Shown here: positions 11,215 through 23,395 of the stretch, piece after piece | Numbering within the stretch: position 1 is the first letter of the stretch | Layout: the number at the start of each line of letters is the position of its first letter | Source: Amaurobius ferox | Taxonomy: Eukaryota > Arthropoda > Arachnida > Araneae > Amaurobiidae | Reading direction: 5' to 3' | NCBI GenBank assembly: GCA_951213105.1 | Contig: OX578146.1 | Span: 56,092,569 to 56,156,568, forward strand | Length of the DNA stretch: 64,000 nucleotides | Program-made: the position numbers and the translations under genes | The notes under the pieces: model-generated | The model's input: the letters and a program-made list of their open reading frames with translations, nothing else | The model's database searches: none | Told to the model about the DNA's origin: nothing

Positions 11215-12124
11215 TTTATATACATATAATGTATAAGGGAAGTATTATGACGGGATCGAAAATTATAATTCGTGTTTTCGATGTGAGAGTATATTTCAAG
11301 CATCCCTGAACACGAATCAGACGTTTTTGAGGTGATGCCTGTGTCTGTGTGTGTGTCAGTGAGACTGTGGAGACGATAACTGAAGAACGAATGGACCGAT
11401 TCGAAGGAAATTTGGCACACAAATTACAATCCTTGAATACTGGTAGCCTGTTGTTATTATACGCAATCGAATGTTCAGAACTCCCTAAATTTTCGAGTGA
11501 ATTTTTGAAAAATTCATTAAAACATTAAAACATTTAATAAAGTTACGCAAATAGACATTTCCTATGTAATTTTTCTTTAGAAAACGATTAACACAAACTT
11601 TAGAACGCTAGTGCGAACTATTCTTGAGATATTGCACATTTTTAAAATAAATTTATCAAAATATCCCAGAAAATAAAAAAAAATATTAACTGTTAAGAAA
11701 CATGTTCTTTTTTCTTATGTAATATAATGTGATAAATTTGATGACATCATTCTCGTGGAACTAGCTCGTTCCATTCATGAGAAAAGATACTTTGCGTAAT
11801 ACTTTTATTTTTTTGAATGCCAATAATCATTTATCTGCTATAAGAATAACTTATTTCTCCGTCCATAACGCCTGGTGATTTTGGCGACGAATTGGACGGA
11901 ATGTCGTTAACTTGGCTACTTTTTCAAACGTTGCAAAATTAATGAAAATTCCGCCAAATGGATAAAAATGACGTTAAATCAATGAAAATGACGACTAATT
12001 GACGAAAATTCAAAATCTTGGAAAAAATATAATTATCTACTGCAAGAATAACCTATTTTTCTTACTGTAAAAATAGTAAATTCATTGCATTATATAAGGA
12101 AAGTCATGTGCTGCCCACATCAGA
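11215..12124 (-). repeat. Family A repeat, copy 4
   Basis: Minus-strand copy. The 3' palindrome at 11215-11255 is partly eroded, with a short GT tract near 11340-11360. The 5' terminus ...CTGCCCACATCAGA ends at 12124. It abuts the next copy head to tail with only a few bases between. Confidence 0.88.
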
Positions 12125-12129
12125 TATTT

Positions 12130-13165
12130 TTACTTTCCCTATATACATAATGTATAAGGAAAGTATTGTGACGGGGTCGAAAATTCGAATTCGAGTTTTC
12201 GACGGCAGAGCACGTTTCAAGCTCTCCCGTCGAAAACTCGAGTCAAACATTTTTTAAATAATGTCTGTGTGTGTGTGTGAAAGTATGTGGGTATGTGTGT
12301 GTGTGTGTGTGTGTGTGTCAGTGAGTCTGAGGAGACGATAATAGACGAACGAATGGACCAATTCGAACCAAATTTGGTACAAAAATCACAATCCATAAAC
12401 ACTGGAAGCTTATTTTATACGCAATCGAATGTTCAGAACCCTCCTAAATTTTCGAATGAAATTTAAAAAAAATCGTCCTAAAATTAAAACCACTAATAAA
12501 GTTACGCAAATAGACATTTCTTTTGTAATTTTTCCTTAGAAAACGATTGACATAAATTTCAGAACCCTAACACGAACCGTTCTCGAGATATTGCACATTT
12601 TTCAAAAAAATTATCAAAACGTCATATAAAATAGAAAAAAAAATTTCCTTCTGAGAAACATGTTCACTTTTTATATGTAATATCATGCGGTAAATTGGGT
12701 GACATCATTCTCGTGGATCTAGCTCGTTCCATTCATGAAAAAATATACTTTGAGTAATACTTTTGAATTTGAATGCCAATAGTCATTTATATGCTGTAAG
12801 AATAACTTATTTCTTCGTTCATAACGCTTGGCGAGATTTTGGCGACGAAATTGGCGGAATGTCGCCAACTTGGCGACTTCTTGAAATGTTGCCAAATTAA
12901 CGAAAATCTCGCCAAATTGATAAAAATGAAGCTAAATCAATGAAAATGACGACTAATTGTCGAAAATTCAATATCTTAAGAATATTAGTATCTACTATGT
13001 CGAATATTAGTATCTACTATGAGAATATTAGTATCTACTATGAGAATATTAGTATCTACTTATCAAAAGAATATTAGTATCTACTATAAAAAACCCTATT
13101 TTTTTTTACTGTAAATGTACATTCATTACATTATATAAGGAAAGTCAAGTGTTGCCCACATCAGA
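12130..13165 (-). repeat. Family A repeat, copy 5
   Basis: Minus strand, complete from TTACTTTCC...(palindrome) at 12130 to CATCAGA at 13165. A GT tract lies at about 12265-12320. It holds a local expansion of GAATATTAGTATCTACTAT (listed separately). Closely matches copies 1 and 6. Confidence 0.9.
12984..13085. repeat. Short tandem expansion inside family A copy 5
   Basis: The 19-nt word GAATATTAGTATCTACTAT is repeated about five times with short variable joins. Other family A copies carry this block once. Confidence 0.85.
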
Positions 13166-13684
13166 TTTTTTTTAAAATAGCCGCGACACAATTTTTTTGT
13201 TCGTGGCCTCATTGGACATACTCGGGGGGCAAGTTTCCCAAGCCCCGGAGTGTACATTGTAAAAGTATGGTTTTAAACGAAATATTTTATTAAGGCCTTT
13301 AAAGTGCAAGGAGACAAACTATAATTGTAATCATTTGGGTCCCTGATATAGATTTTTTTAAATTTTCTTGTAAAATTTGGGGAAAAAAAATTTATAAAAA
13401 TGGATTCGGATGAGAAAGTCGAATTGATCCATATTTCAGTTTATATAAAATTCGAATTGATGTGAAAGTCCTGAACATTTGAAATCAAAATTTGGACAAA
13501 TTTTCGCCATTTGTAATCCATTTATAGAACAGACAATTTTGCTCGAACGTGATCACTTTCCTTCGCAGCTGCGAACTAGTATATCTCACAGTTTTAGTTT
13601 AGAATTTGAGTGATCGCTGTGGGGACAGTAACTATGGTTTACAAATGTTAACTGTGTGGATATCAGCAAGTTTGTTTTATATTT
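13166..13684. other. AT-rich DNA, nothing recognised
   Basis: A short GC-richer patch (about 13200-13255) interrupts AT-rich sequence. No coding frame or repeat was identified. Confidence 0.5.
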
Positions 13685-13811
13685 TTACTTTCCTTATATA
13701 CATAATGTATAAGGAAAGTATTATGACGGGGTCGAAAATTCGAATTCGAGTTTTCGACGAGAGAGCACGTTACAAGAATCCCTGATCACGAATCGAAGAT
13801 CTTTGAGGTGA

Positions 13812-13891
<80 letters not shown>

Positions 13892-14697
13892 TGTGTGTGT
13901 GAAAGCATGCGTGTGTCTGTATGTGTGTGTGTCAGTGAGTCTGTGGAGATGATATCTCACGAACGAATGGAGCGATTGGAATGATATTTGGTGCAAAAAT
14001 CACAATCCGTGAATACTGGAAGCATTTTGTTTCAAAACACAATGGAATGTTCAGAACCCCCCTAAATTTTCGAGTGAAATTTTGAAAATATCATCACAAA
14101 ATCATAACATTTATTAAAGTTACGCAACTAGATATTTCTTATGTAATTTTTCCTTAGAAAACAATTGACATAATCTTTAGAACACTAGCATGAACCGTTC
14201 TCGAGATATTGCACATTTTTCATATAAATTTATCAAAAAATCCCATAAATTAAAAAAAAAATTAACTGTTGAGAAACATGTTCACTTTCCATATGTAATA
14301 TCATGCGATAAATTGGGAGACATCATTTTCGTGGAACTAGCTCGTTCTATTCATTAGAAAAGATACTTTGAGTAATAATTTTGTATTTGAACGCAATAGT
14401 CATTTATCTGCTATAAGAATAATTTATTTCTCCATCCATAACGCTTCTCGAGATTTTGGCGACGAATTTGGCGGAATGTTGCCAACTTGGCGACTTTTTG
14501 AAATGTTGCCAAACTAACGAAAATCTCGCCAAATGGATAAAAATGACGCTAAATTAATGAAAATGTCGACTCATTGTCTAAAATCCAATATCTTGGAAAG
14601 AATATAAATATCTACTATAAGAAAAACCTATTTTCTATTGTGAAAATAGTAAATTCATTGCATTATATAAGGAAAGTCATGTGTTGCCCACATCAGA
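13685..14697 (-). repeat. Family A repeat, copy 6
   Basis: Complete minus-strand copy from the 3' palindrome (TTACTTTCCTTATATACATA) to the 5' terminus CATCAGA. It contains a long GT tract at about 13815-13905. The 91-codon His-Thr-rich frame over it is an artefact of the tract. Confidence 0.9.
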
Positions 14698-15755
14698 TTT
14701 TTTTAATTTAGTAATTTATTGTCATTGTTTTCAAAATGGAAAAATTTGCATGAAAACTTGCATTGTTTTTTTTTTTACTTTCCCGTTTTTAATCTGTGAA
14801 TTCGGTCCCCGTTTATTTGATTCACATGTAGTTTTCACTGGCATATAGGCCGCGAATAACAAACACCGTGTTGGGGGTCGATACACTCTGGGTCCAAGGA
14901 GGATTTTCTTTCCTTATATTCTATGTCAAGTATTTTTCATGCGCCTGTTTAGTGCATATCAAAGGAAGTTATTTAGAGCCTAATGTGCCCTCGTTGCACA
15001 AGAGGCATGGTTGTGTTTGAAAAAGTGGAGAACGGGAATGATTTTAATTCAAATCAGGCGATTTGGAAATTGTGTGACGTTATCTGTAGCTGTATTATTT
15101 ACATAGTAGGACCATGAAACGCCAAGTAATGCATTCTAGTATACAATAAAGGAAAATGCCTGTTTGTTTATATGCATGTTTCGGCTGTCGGCTAAGTAGC
15201 GTAAGATTTATGCCAACCCACAAATAAAACATTTGATAAAGTAATAGTTCAGGTAACGTTCTAAAATACATTGGGGATATTTTTTTGTAAATTTTAATTA
15301 TGCATTATTATATTTTTTTTATTTTTAAAATCGCTTTTGAATATTTACTCGTGTTATAAAACACAACTCGTGTTGTAAAATCTCTAATTTGCATTATTGT
15401 AAAGCCACAATATCGACATTTCTTAATCTGTCGTTAAAGCTATATTTTGGACAAATAATATTTTTTGTAATTCAGTTATTATTAAGTTTTGAAATTTGAA
15501 GATATATCTGCATAATTATCTGCTACGTTTAATGTATTATCTTAAATTTTATCTAAACAAAAGTTTTATGATGCTCTTCTGAAATAGTTTTGCTTATGAA
15601 AGTCATTAAACTCTCTTTTATGACTTGTACACATTAAATTGCGGATGTAAATATTTGAATGACTTAATTTATTCATACATAAAGCGAAAATTAAAATCTA
15701 AATATCATGTTTATTAAGTCGTTAAAGGTATGAACCAAGACTTGAGAATTTTATT
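14698..15755. other. AT-rich DNA, nothing recognised
   Basis: Left flank of the large inverted repeat. No coding frames, RNA genes or clear repeats. Confidence 0.5.
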
Positions 15756-15825
15756 TGTTATGTGTCTGAACTGAATCGATTTTTCTGTCGACTTTCTGGT
15801 GCATTCATATGCATTATATTCCAAT

Positions 15826-16075
15826 AATACCCATCATCAGTGATGCATCAGTAATGCGCACATTATGCACATTGATGATGCATCATCAATCTGCTCATCA
15901 TCAGTAATGCATAATAACGTGATGCACCATCAATGATGCCTCACTTATATCTCAATGACGCACATAGTATTTAATACAATTTTCATCCGCATCAAATGCA
16001 CATCATCCGAGGTGCATCAATCATCAAGTGATGCATCATTAATGATGCATCACTTAGATCCCAATGATGCACATA
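15826..16075. repeat. Degenerate GATGCATCA minisatellite (left arm)
   Basis: Repeated words of the GATGCATCA/TGATGCAT type with intervening TCAATGATGC. A longer internal unit ending CACATAGTATT(C/T)AATA occurs twice. Mirrored in the right arm at about 22551-22800. Confidence 0.75.
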
Positions 16076-16216
16076 GTATTCAATAAAAATTCCATATTGC
16101 ACGATGATGTAAATTTCTTCAAATGTGTAATGCAAATGGAATTTTGCCTCCAAATGTGTTTTTTATATAAAATATTGCAATGCCTTTGTATTAATGATTG
16201 TAATTTCACGATAAAA

Positions 16217-17040
16217 TAAAAAAGATTAGTCATGCATTGATTATGAAACACTTTCCAATTCAAATGCAATTTATTTAAACAGCTCTAGAATGCGATACAT
16301 TCAACGCGAATATTTATTAAATTATTGCAGTACTACAGTAATTTATTATACTTCAAAACTTAAAACTTCATCGAAAAAGGCAATGCTAGTTATAAAGATG
16401 AACTTTATTCAAATAGCATCATAGATATAGAAATCTTCTGCCTCTCCATCTAAAATCAACGAATATTTCATTAATATCACTTATATTCCACATTTCAGAG
16501 CTAATTCATTTTGTGTAAAAAAAATTTCAGCATTTCTTGTATAACTTCACCTTACAATCGCTTGATTTGTTTACACTCAGCATGCGTTAAAATTAAGCCT
16601 CTTTGTAGAAATTCTCAAAGCCTACTGATAATTTAAAATAAAAAATATTGTAATTGCGTTGGCACAAAATTTAGATGCACAGATAATATCCAAAAGTAAT
16701 GAGGTTTTAACATCACGATCTTTACTCATCGGAAAAAAATAGTTGCCATACTTAATTTTGAATTGAGTCACGTGATCTCTTCATATATCATGGGTGTAAT
16801 TATTTTTTTCAATTTATAAAACTACCCAAGATGTTTTGCTGATCAGTTCTTTATACATTTTATGTGATAATTTGAATATTTCCTGAAATTTTAGAAGGAA
16901 TTTGTAAAATTTAACTCCGCTTAAAAAATATTTGGAAAATCCGCTTAAAGATTGTCCGATACTGTTCAATGTATTTCATTTCTTAAAGCCAGGTTAAATC
17001 TGAAACTAAAAGTGTGATATTATGCCCATCACTGACATTA
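16217..17040 (+). repeat. Family B fragment in the left arm
   Basis: Starts GATTAGTCATGCATTGATTATGAAACACTTTCC, recognisably the family B 5' end in plus orientation, and follows the B body (AATATTTCATT..., GTCACGTGATC..., CTTAAAAAATATTTGG). It lacks the GACA tract and 3' hairpin. A diverged subtype compared with the 33076 copy. Confidence 0.75.
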
Positions 17041-17664
17041 TAAAATGAGGTCATCATTACGATAATATCATTAAGCAATGCCGCTCTCTTAAATATTTAA
17101 AACTAGATATTCGTAAGAACGTGAATTCATATAAAGCGAGATTGATTTCAAGTTCGTAAACGAAAAAATAGTTTCTTTGGATTTAAAAATATATTTCATT
17201 TCAAACTACGTTATAAATCGTAGAAATTTTGTTTGCCACCGTCATAAATTCCCTTATTTTTTTTTTCATTTCTGTAGAAAAATTGTAAATCAGAATATTC
17301 AAATTGTATTTAAACATACATAATGAATTACAAAGTTGAGTAAAAAAGGGTATAGAATTTTATGAAATTGATAAAAATTTTCAGGGGATAAAAATGGAAG
17401 AAATACAAAATTTAAATTTTTATACGGCCCCCATACAAAAACGTTTAAATTCAGTAAAATGCGCTCCATACACTAATAAGGTGATGTACAAAACTTCAGC
17501 ATTTTATCATAAAAATTCCCAGAAATATGTTTAAACAAATTTGGTGAGGAATTAATCACTAATTAAAATGTAAATGTTTGCAGCAAGAGTGCAAATAACG
17601 CAACGAAGAAATGCTTCATAGGCAAATAATATCTGCCTCTTATCCTTAATTGATCTTTGGCATA

Positions 17665-18180
17665 GATGGAAAACATTTTGAACAAACTTTGTAATCTTTG
17701 CGCAAAGATATTCTTTCAACCCAATGTAGATACTTTTGTACCGATAAATAGCAAAATTCGTATTTATTTATGTAATCATTGTTTTCTTTCGTAATTTTTG
17801 TATGACCTCTGAAGCGCAAACTGCCGACTTGATTAGTCCCCTCTGAAAACCCATGTCGATACATCGAAGAGTAGTTTAAGTCAACATTTTTATCTTTTCG
17901 TATCTCTGGGACTTTTTATGATAAAATGCTGAAATTTTGTACATCACCTTATTAGAGTATGGGGCACATTTTACTCATTGGAAATGTTTTTGTACGGGGA
18001 CCGTATAAAAATTTAAATTTTGTATTTCTTAATTTAATTCCCTTGAAAATTTTAATGGATTTCATAAAATTCTGAACCTTCTTTCACGCAACTTTGTAGT
18101 TTATTACATATGTCTAAGATCAATATTTAAGGAATAAAAGCCGGGGTCAATATCTTTGGGATACTCTGTATATATATATA
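17665..18180. other. Spacer of the inverted repeat: inverted copy of an arm block
   Basis: From about 17915 the sequence TTTTTATGATAAAATGCTGAA...GTACATCACCTTATTAG repeats, in opposite orientation, the left-arm block at about 17470-17520. It continues to GTCAATATCTTTGGGATACTCTGTA (about 18147-18171), a transposon-end-like terminus also seen at 26972-26999. A (TA)n stretch follows. The first 250 bases are unrecognised. Confidence 0.65.
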
Positions 18181-19588
18181 TTTTTCCACGCCTTTTCTTC
18201 ACGTGATAGCTCTAATAAGAGATTCAAAGGATTTGACGCGTGTGGACAGTTGTTGTTCCAAGTGAAATTTTTACGGGAAGGATTTAATTGGCGAACTTAA
18301 AATTTTCGGCATGTTTTCCCGATATCACTTAGATGATTTTACACGTGGGCGTATTATTGGAAATATCGAAGAAGGGCGGAAAATAACAGCTGTTTCCAGG
18401 GAGTTTGACATCGTCCACAGCGTTGTTTCACGGCTGTAACAAGCATTTGAAACAACTGAAATGTGTAGCAAGCGTCACTGGGGAGGTCGTGTTAGAAGTA
18501 CGACGCCTGCAGGAGAGAGGTATTGTGTTATCGGCAAAAAGGGTTCGGCGCAACACAGCTCAGCAGGTGTGAAATCCTTTTCTTGCTACTACAGGACAAC
18601 GGATCTCACGAAAAACTGTAGCCAGGCGTTTGGGAGAAAGAGGACTATACGCCCGCAGACATGTTGTGTGTGTGTCCCATTGTCCAGACTGCACCGTACC
18701 GGCCGTTTGCAATGGTGTTGTGAGCATCGTAATTGGACCGAACAGGACAGGACTTGTGTACTATTCCCAGATTGGAGTTTGTTCAGTCTGTCATCGGTAT
18801 GTAGACACCAACTGATGTGGCGTGACAGTGGTACTGCTTATCGTCCAGAAAATATCCAGGAAAGGGACTGATATCCGACATGCAGTATCATGGTATGGGC
18901 CGGCACGATGATCAACGTCCACACGTCCCTACATGTGGTTGCAACTGGGACAATGACCGGCCAACGATACATTGATCAAGATCTACTGCCTCATGTTCAA
19001 CTTTTTCGTTGTGCTGTCGGTGATAAATTAGTTTTCATGGACGACAACACGCCATGTCATCGAACACCCGCTGTTCAGGATTGTCTAGTCAGCGAGGGTA
19101 TTCAATGTCTCGTATGGCCAGCACGTTTTCCATATCTAAACCCCATTGAAAATGTTTGGGATGCTTTAGGGAACTGATTTGCTTGTTGAAAATGTCCTCC
19201 AACAAACAAGAACCCCCTCATCCATGCACTGATAGAGGAGTAGGATAACTTGCCTCAACAGCTGCTGGATAATGTTGCGCAAAGCATGACACTACTTGTG
19301 GAATGTTGCATCGCACTCCACGGTGGACAGATCCAGTATTGACACCTTTCTCAAAGGTGCCTGCTGTCGTTCATATGCATTTTTTCATTTCTCCGTACAC
19401 AGCATCAAATGAACACTTTTCCGCTTAGAGATGTTTCAAAATTTTCTGTATTTTCTAGAACAGAAAATGATCTTTATTCTAATGTCCGAATAGTGTGGCA
19501 GCAATATTTTATCGTTCTGGCCCTCCACCCCTGTTTAATGTTGTGCTACATTGCAATTTGTGATCCGTCCTTAGCAATTGTCAAGCAG
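18181..19588 (+). pseudogene. Tc1-type transposase fossil (DD34E family)
   Basis: Decayed DNA-transposon gene. A Met at 18311 opens a helix-turn-helix-like start (MFSRYHLDDFTRGRIIG...) that hits a stop after about 40 codons; further frameshifts follow. The C-terminal part (18890-19177) is still open and shows VFMDDNTPCHRT, with the second catalytic Asp, and PYLNPIENVWD with the catalytic Glu. I count 34 residues between them, the DD34E spacing of the Tc1 group. The 3' terminal repeat survives as CAATTGTCAAGCAG at 19588; the 5' one is lost near 18180. It is the same family as 39393 and 43325. It cannot encode an active protein. Confidence 0.88.
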
Positions 19589-19633
19589 TATATATATATA
19601 CATATATGTATACATATATATATATATACATAT
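19589..19633. repeat. (TA)n-rich stretch
   Basis: TA-rich microsatellite with ACATATATG interruptions, between two Tc1 fossils. Confidence 0.8.
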
Positions 19634-20605
19634 ATGCACTCTTTTGTAAAAAAACAAAGCACCATGAAGAAAGCGAGTGCTTTTATTGAAATTCAATATG
19701 TTCAGTATGTTCAATATATTCAATTCCGCTCATACACAGGTAATGAAATGATTACAAAATCACGACAGCAGGATCTATCAATGGTTAGCAATTGCAGATT
19801 GGATTTTTGAATCAGTATTTGGTGAAACCCTCATTGGCGGCAGTGCATGGTTGTTCACGTCTAGGTAAGGAGTGATAAAGTTTCCTAATGCCATCCTGCG
19901 ATACATTCTGCCAGACATTCCTCAATTGTTGCTCCAGATCTGCTACATTTTGGGGCGCCCGAATCTAGCGGCCTAGAATGTCCCATACGTGCTCGATGAA
20001 CAAAAGGTTGGGTGACCTTTCAGACCAAGGAACAGTATCACCAGAACGGAGAGAGTCCACAGATATGCGAGCTTTGTGTGGCGTGCTGGAAAATGGCCCC
20101 AGAATGACGTGCCATGAAGGGTAAAGCAAACAGCTGCAGGATTTTATCAATATATCGTTGAGATGTTAAAGTTGTACGCAGGATGACTAGGGGTGACCTG
20201 CTGTTTTAAGAGATAGTACCATACACCATCACACCAGGGGTAATGGCTGTGTACCAGTGTGAAACAAAGACTGATTGGGACCGCTGGCCTTGGCGCTTCC
20301 ACACACGTATCCGACAGTTATCTGCTGAAAGACTGAAACGTGATTCATCGACGAAAACTATGGAATGCCAGTCTGCTGGAAGCCATTGTGCTCGGCTACG
20401 ACACCACTCCAAACGACTCTGTCGATGTTTTGGGGTTATGGTCAGACGTCTTAAAGGCATCCGTGAGCGTATCCCCATGTCATCCAAGTGATATGTCATC
20501 CAAGTGAGCGTCCCCATGTCATCCAATCGTGATACCTTCCACCGTGAGATGGTGGAAGGTATCACGATTGGTATGAAAGAGGCTGTAGCACTTTAGATGG
20601 CGGAC
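19634..20605 (-). pseudogene. Second Tc1-type transposase fossil
   Basis: On the minus strand, 20565-20206 encodes a piece with ADWHSIVFVDESRFSLSADN (first catalytic Asp in FVDESRF) followed by RVWKRQGQR and ITPGVMVYGTIS, typical of Tc1-like transposases. The C-terminal end (20150-19965) keeps ERSPNLLFIEHVWDILGR, with the Glu of the triad but altered residues before it. The middle of the gene is damaged and a small repeat of CCCATGTCATCCAAGTGA lies near 20475-20525. It is a different subfamily from the neighbouring fossil. Terminal repeats were not identified. Confidence 0.8.
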
Positions 20606-20961
20606 AATGATGCCGTTGGGCCAGTTTGGGCCTGTCGCACAATCATCCGATCTTACCTCGCATTCGTGCATTTTGGCCTGCCAGAGCCTTCATTTCACCG
20701 ATGAGTTCCTTCCAGAAACCATTGCTGCCAGCACCTTTTCAGAACAGTGTCTTTTCGGTGCAGGTGGCGGCCTATTGTTCGGTATTACCAGGCAGCTTCA
20801 CTCATCCAGACTAAACTGCCACGCTCGAATTCGTCTAATTGCTTATAAGGTCTTCGGCAACGTCATAATGGCATTATTGGTTGTGTTTCCTCGTGACTGC
20901 AACGCCGATGACAAGCAAAGATAAACCGTCCACATTTTAAACTTGTTTTATAGGATGCTAG
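20606..20961. other. Remainder of the inverted-repeat spacer
   Basis: GC-richer than its surroundings and probably transposon-derived, but a 105-codon plus-strand frame here matches nothing I recognise. No RNA gene seen. Confidence 0.45.
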
Positions 20962-22870
20962 TATGCCAAAGATCAATTAAGGATAAGAGGCAGATATTAT
21001 TTGCCTATGAAGCATTTCTTCGTTGCGTTATTTGCACTCTTGCTGCAAACATTTACATTTTAATTAGTGATTAATTCCTCACCAAATTTGTTTAAACATA
21101 TTTCTGGGAATTTTTATGATAAAATGCTGAAGTTTTGTACATCACCTTATTAGTGTATGGAGCGCATTTTACTGAATTTAAACGTTTTTGTATGGGGGCC
21201 GTATAAAAATTTAAATTTTGTATTTCTTCCATTTTTATCCCCTGAAAATTTTTATCAATTTCATAAAATTCTATACCCTTTTTTACTCAACTTTGTAATT
21301 CATTATGTATGTTTAAATACAATTTGAATATTCTGATTTACAATTTTTCTACAGAAATGAAAAAAAAAATAAGGGAATTTATGACGGTGGCAAACAAAAT
21401 TTCTACGATTTATAACGTAGTTTGAAATGAAATATATTTTTAAATCCAAAGAAACTATTTTTTCGTTTACGAACTTGAAATCAATCTCGCTTTATATGAA
21501 TTCACGTTCTTACGAATATCTAGTTTTAAATATTTAAGAGAGCGGCATTGCTTAATGATATTATCGTAATGATGACCTCATTTTATAATGTCAGTGATGG
21601 GCATAATATCACACTTTTAGTTTCAGATTTAACCTGGCTTTAAGAAATGAAATACATTGAACAGTATCGGACAATCTTTAAGCGGATTTTCCAAATATTT
21701 TTTAAGCGGAGTTAAATTTTACAAATTCCTTCTAAAATTTCAGGAAATATTCAAATTATCACATAAAATGTATAAAGAACTGATCAGCAAAACATCTTGG
21801 GTAGTTTTATAAATTGAAAAAAATAATTACACCCATGATATATGAAGAGATCACGTGACTCAATTCAAAATTAAGTATGGCAACTATTTTTTTCCGATGA
21901 GTAAAGATCGTGATGTTAAAACCTCATTACTTTTGGATATTATCTGTGCATCTAAATTTTGTGCCAACGCAATTACAATATTTTTTATTTTAAATTATCA
22001 GTAGGCTTTGAGAATTTCTACAAAGAGGCTTAATTTTAACGCATGCTGAGTGTAAACAAATCAAGCGATTGTAAGGTGAAGTTATACAAGAAATGCTGAA
22101 ATTTTTTTTACACAAAATGAATTAGCTCTGAAATGTGGAATATAAGTGATATTAATGAAATATTCGTTGATTTTAGATGGAGAGGCAGAAGATTTCTATA
22201 TCTATGATGCTATTTGAATAAAGTTCATCTTTATAACTAGCATTGCCTTTTTCGATGAAGTTTTAAGTTTTGAAGTATAATAAATTACTGTAGTACTGCA
22301 ATAATTTAATAAATATTCGCGTTGAATGTATCGCATTCTAGAGCTGTTTAAATAAATTGCTTTTGAATTGGAAAGTGTTTCATAATCAATGCATGACTAA
22401 TCTTTTTTATTTTATCGTGAAATTACAATCATTAATACAAAGGCATTGAAATATTTTATATAAAAAACACATTTGGAGGCAAAATTCCATTTGCATTACA
22501 CATTTGAAGAAATTTACATCATCGTGCAATATGGAATTTTTATTGAATACTATGTGCATCATTGGGATCTAAGTGATGCATCATTAATGATGCATCACTT
22601 GATGATTGATGCACCTCGGATGATGTGCATTTGATGCGGATGAAAATTGTATTAAATACTATGTGCGTCATTGAGATATAAGTGAGGCATCATTGATGGT
22701 GCATCACGTTATTATGCATTACTGATGATGAGCAGATTGATGATGCATCATCAATGTGCATAATGTGCGCATTACTGATGCATCACTGATGATGGGTATT
22801 ATTGGAATATAATGCATATGAATGCACCAGAAAGTCGACAGAAAAATCGATTCAGTTCAGACACATAACA
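20962..22870 (-). repeat. Right arm of the 7.1-kb inverted repeat
   Basis: Reverse complement of 15756-17664, same 1909-bp length. Order here is the internal block (about 21100-21330), family B segment (about 21590-22410) and minisatellite (22551-22800). By eye only one substitution separated the arms in the portions compared, far fewer changes than the surrounding transposon fossils have accumulated. Confidence 0.93.
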
Positions 22871-23009
22871 TTTAATTCCGAAGTTAACACTCATTGGCCT
22901 TGCAAATTTGATCATTTGCATACTTAGTATAAAGGAATTTGCATGCGAAATATCTGGATGATTGGATTATTTCTTAGGGGTGCTTCGTTTTTTTAAAAAA
23001 GAGTGCATA

Positions 23010-23056
23010 TATACACACACATATACATATACATATATATCTACACATATATATAT

Positions 23057-23118
<62 letters not shown>
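23010..23118. repeat. (TA)n microsatellite with CA-rich start
   Basis: Mixed ACACATATACATATA passes into a pure TA run. Tyr-Ile frames across it are spurious. Confidence 0.95.
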
Positions 23119-23120
<2 letters not shown>

Positions 23121-23377
23121 CGTCTCTTAAAAAAGCCCTGGCTAAGTCTATTCCTAGCTAGGGTCCTGAAAATGAATATATAAATTTATTGAACCTGTAA
23201 CACAATATTTGTATTACATGTTTCCACCCCAATTACGGATGCCAACCTAGCTAATGAGCTATTTAAATGCTGCAGAGGGAGCCAATGGCAATACAAACAT
23301 AAATAAGCAGCGCATCCCCTTCTTCACTTCAACGAATCAACAACGACACTAGAATGTGAAAAGAAAAAGCTTTGCGA

Positions 23378-23395
23378 GAATGTTCTAGAACTTTC
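23378..23395. promoter_or_regulatory. Heat-shock-element-like motif
   Basis: GAATGTTCTAGAACTTTC is four alternating GAA/TTC pentamers (GAAnnTTCnnGAAnnTTC), the binding pattern of heat-shock factor. No adjacent gene is seen, and the nearest TATA-like word (ATAAATAAG, about 23300) lies on the wrong side for a normal promoter, so function is doubtful. Confidence 0.3.

Larger units (their letters stand above)
15756..17664 (+). repeat. Left arm of a 7.1-kb inverted repeat
   Basis: A 1909-bp arm whose reverse complement is 20962-22870. Coordinates of paired bases always sum to 38626 at the outer edge, inner edge and the one mismatch I noticed (T16265 against T22361, where A would be expected), so there is no net length difference. 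The arm contains a GATGCATCA-type minisatellite (15826-16075), a family B segment (about 16217-17040), and an internal sequence block (about 17290-17530) found again inside the spacer and at 26722. Confidence 0.93.

Noticed and set aside
15826..16075. CRISPR-like repeat array (GATGCATCA words)
   Set aside because: Spacing is irregular, repeats are short and degenerate, and the context is eukaryotic.
20607..20924. 105-codon frame in the inverted-repeat spacer
   Set aside because: No motif recognised; lies between transposon fossils and is probably a chance frame.
15756..22870. Inverted repeat as a plain assembly artefact
   Set aside because: At least one mismatch between arms and different flanks make a simple duplication error less likely, though long reads are still needed.
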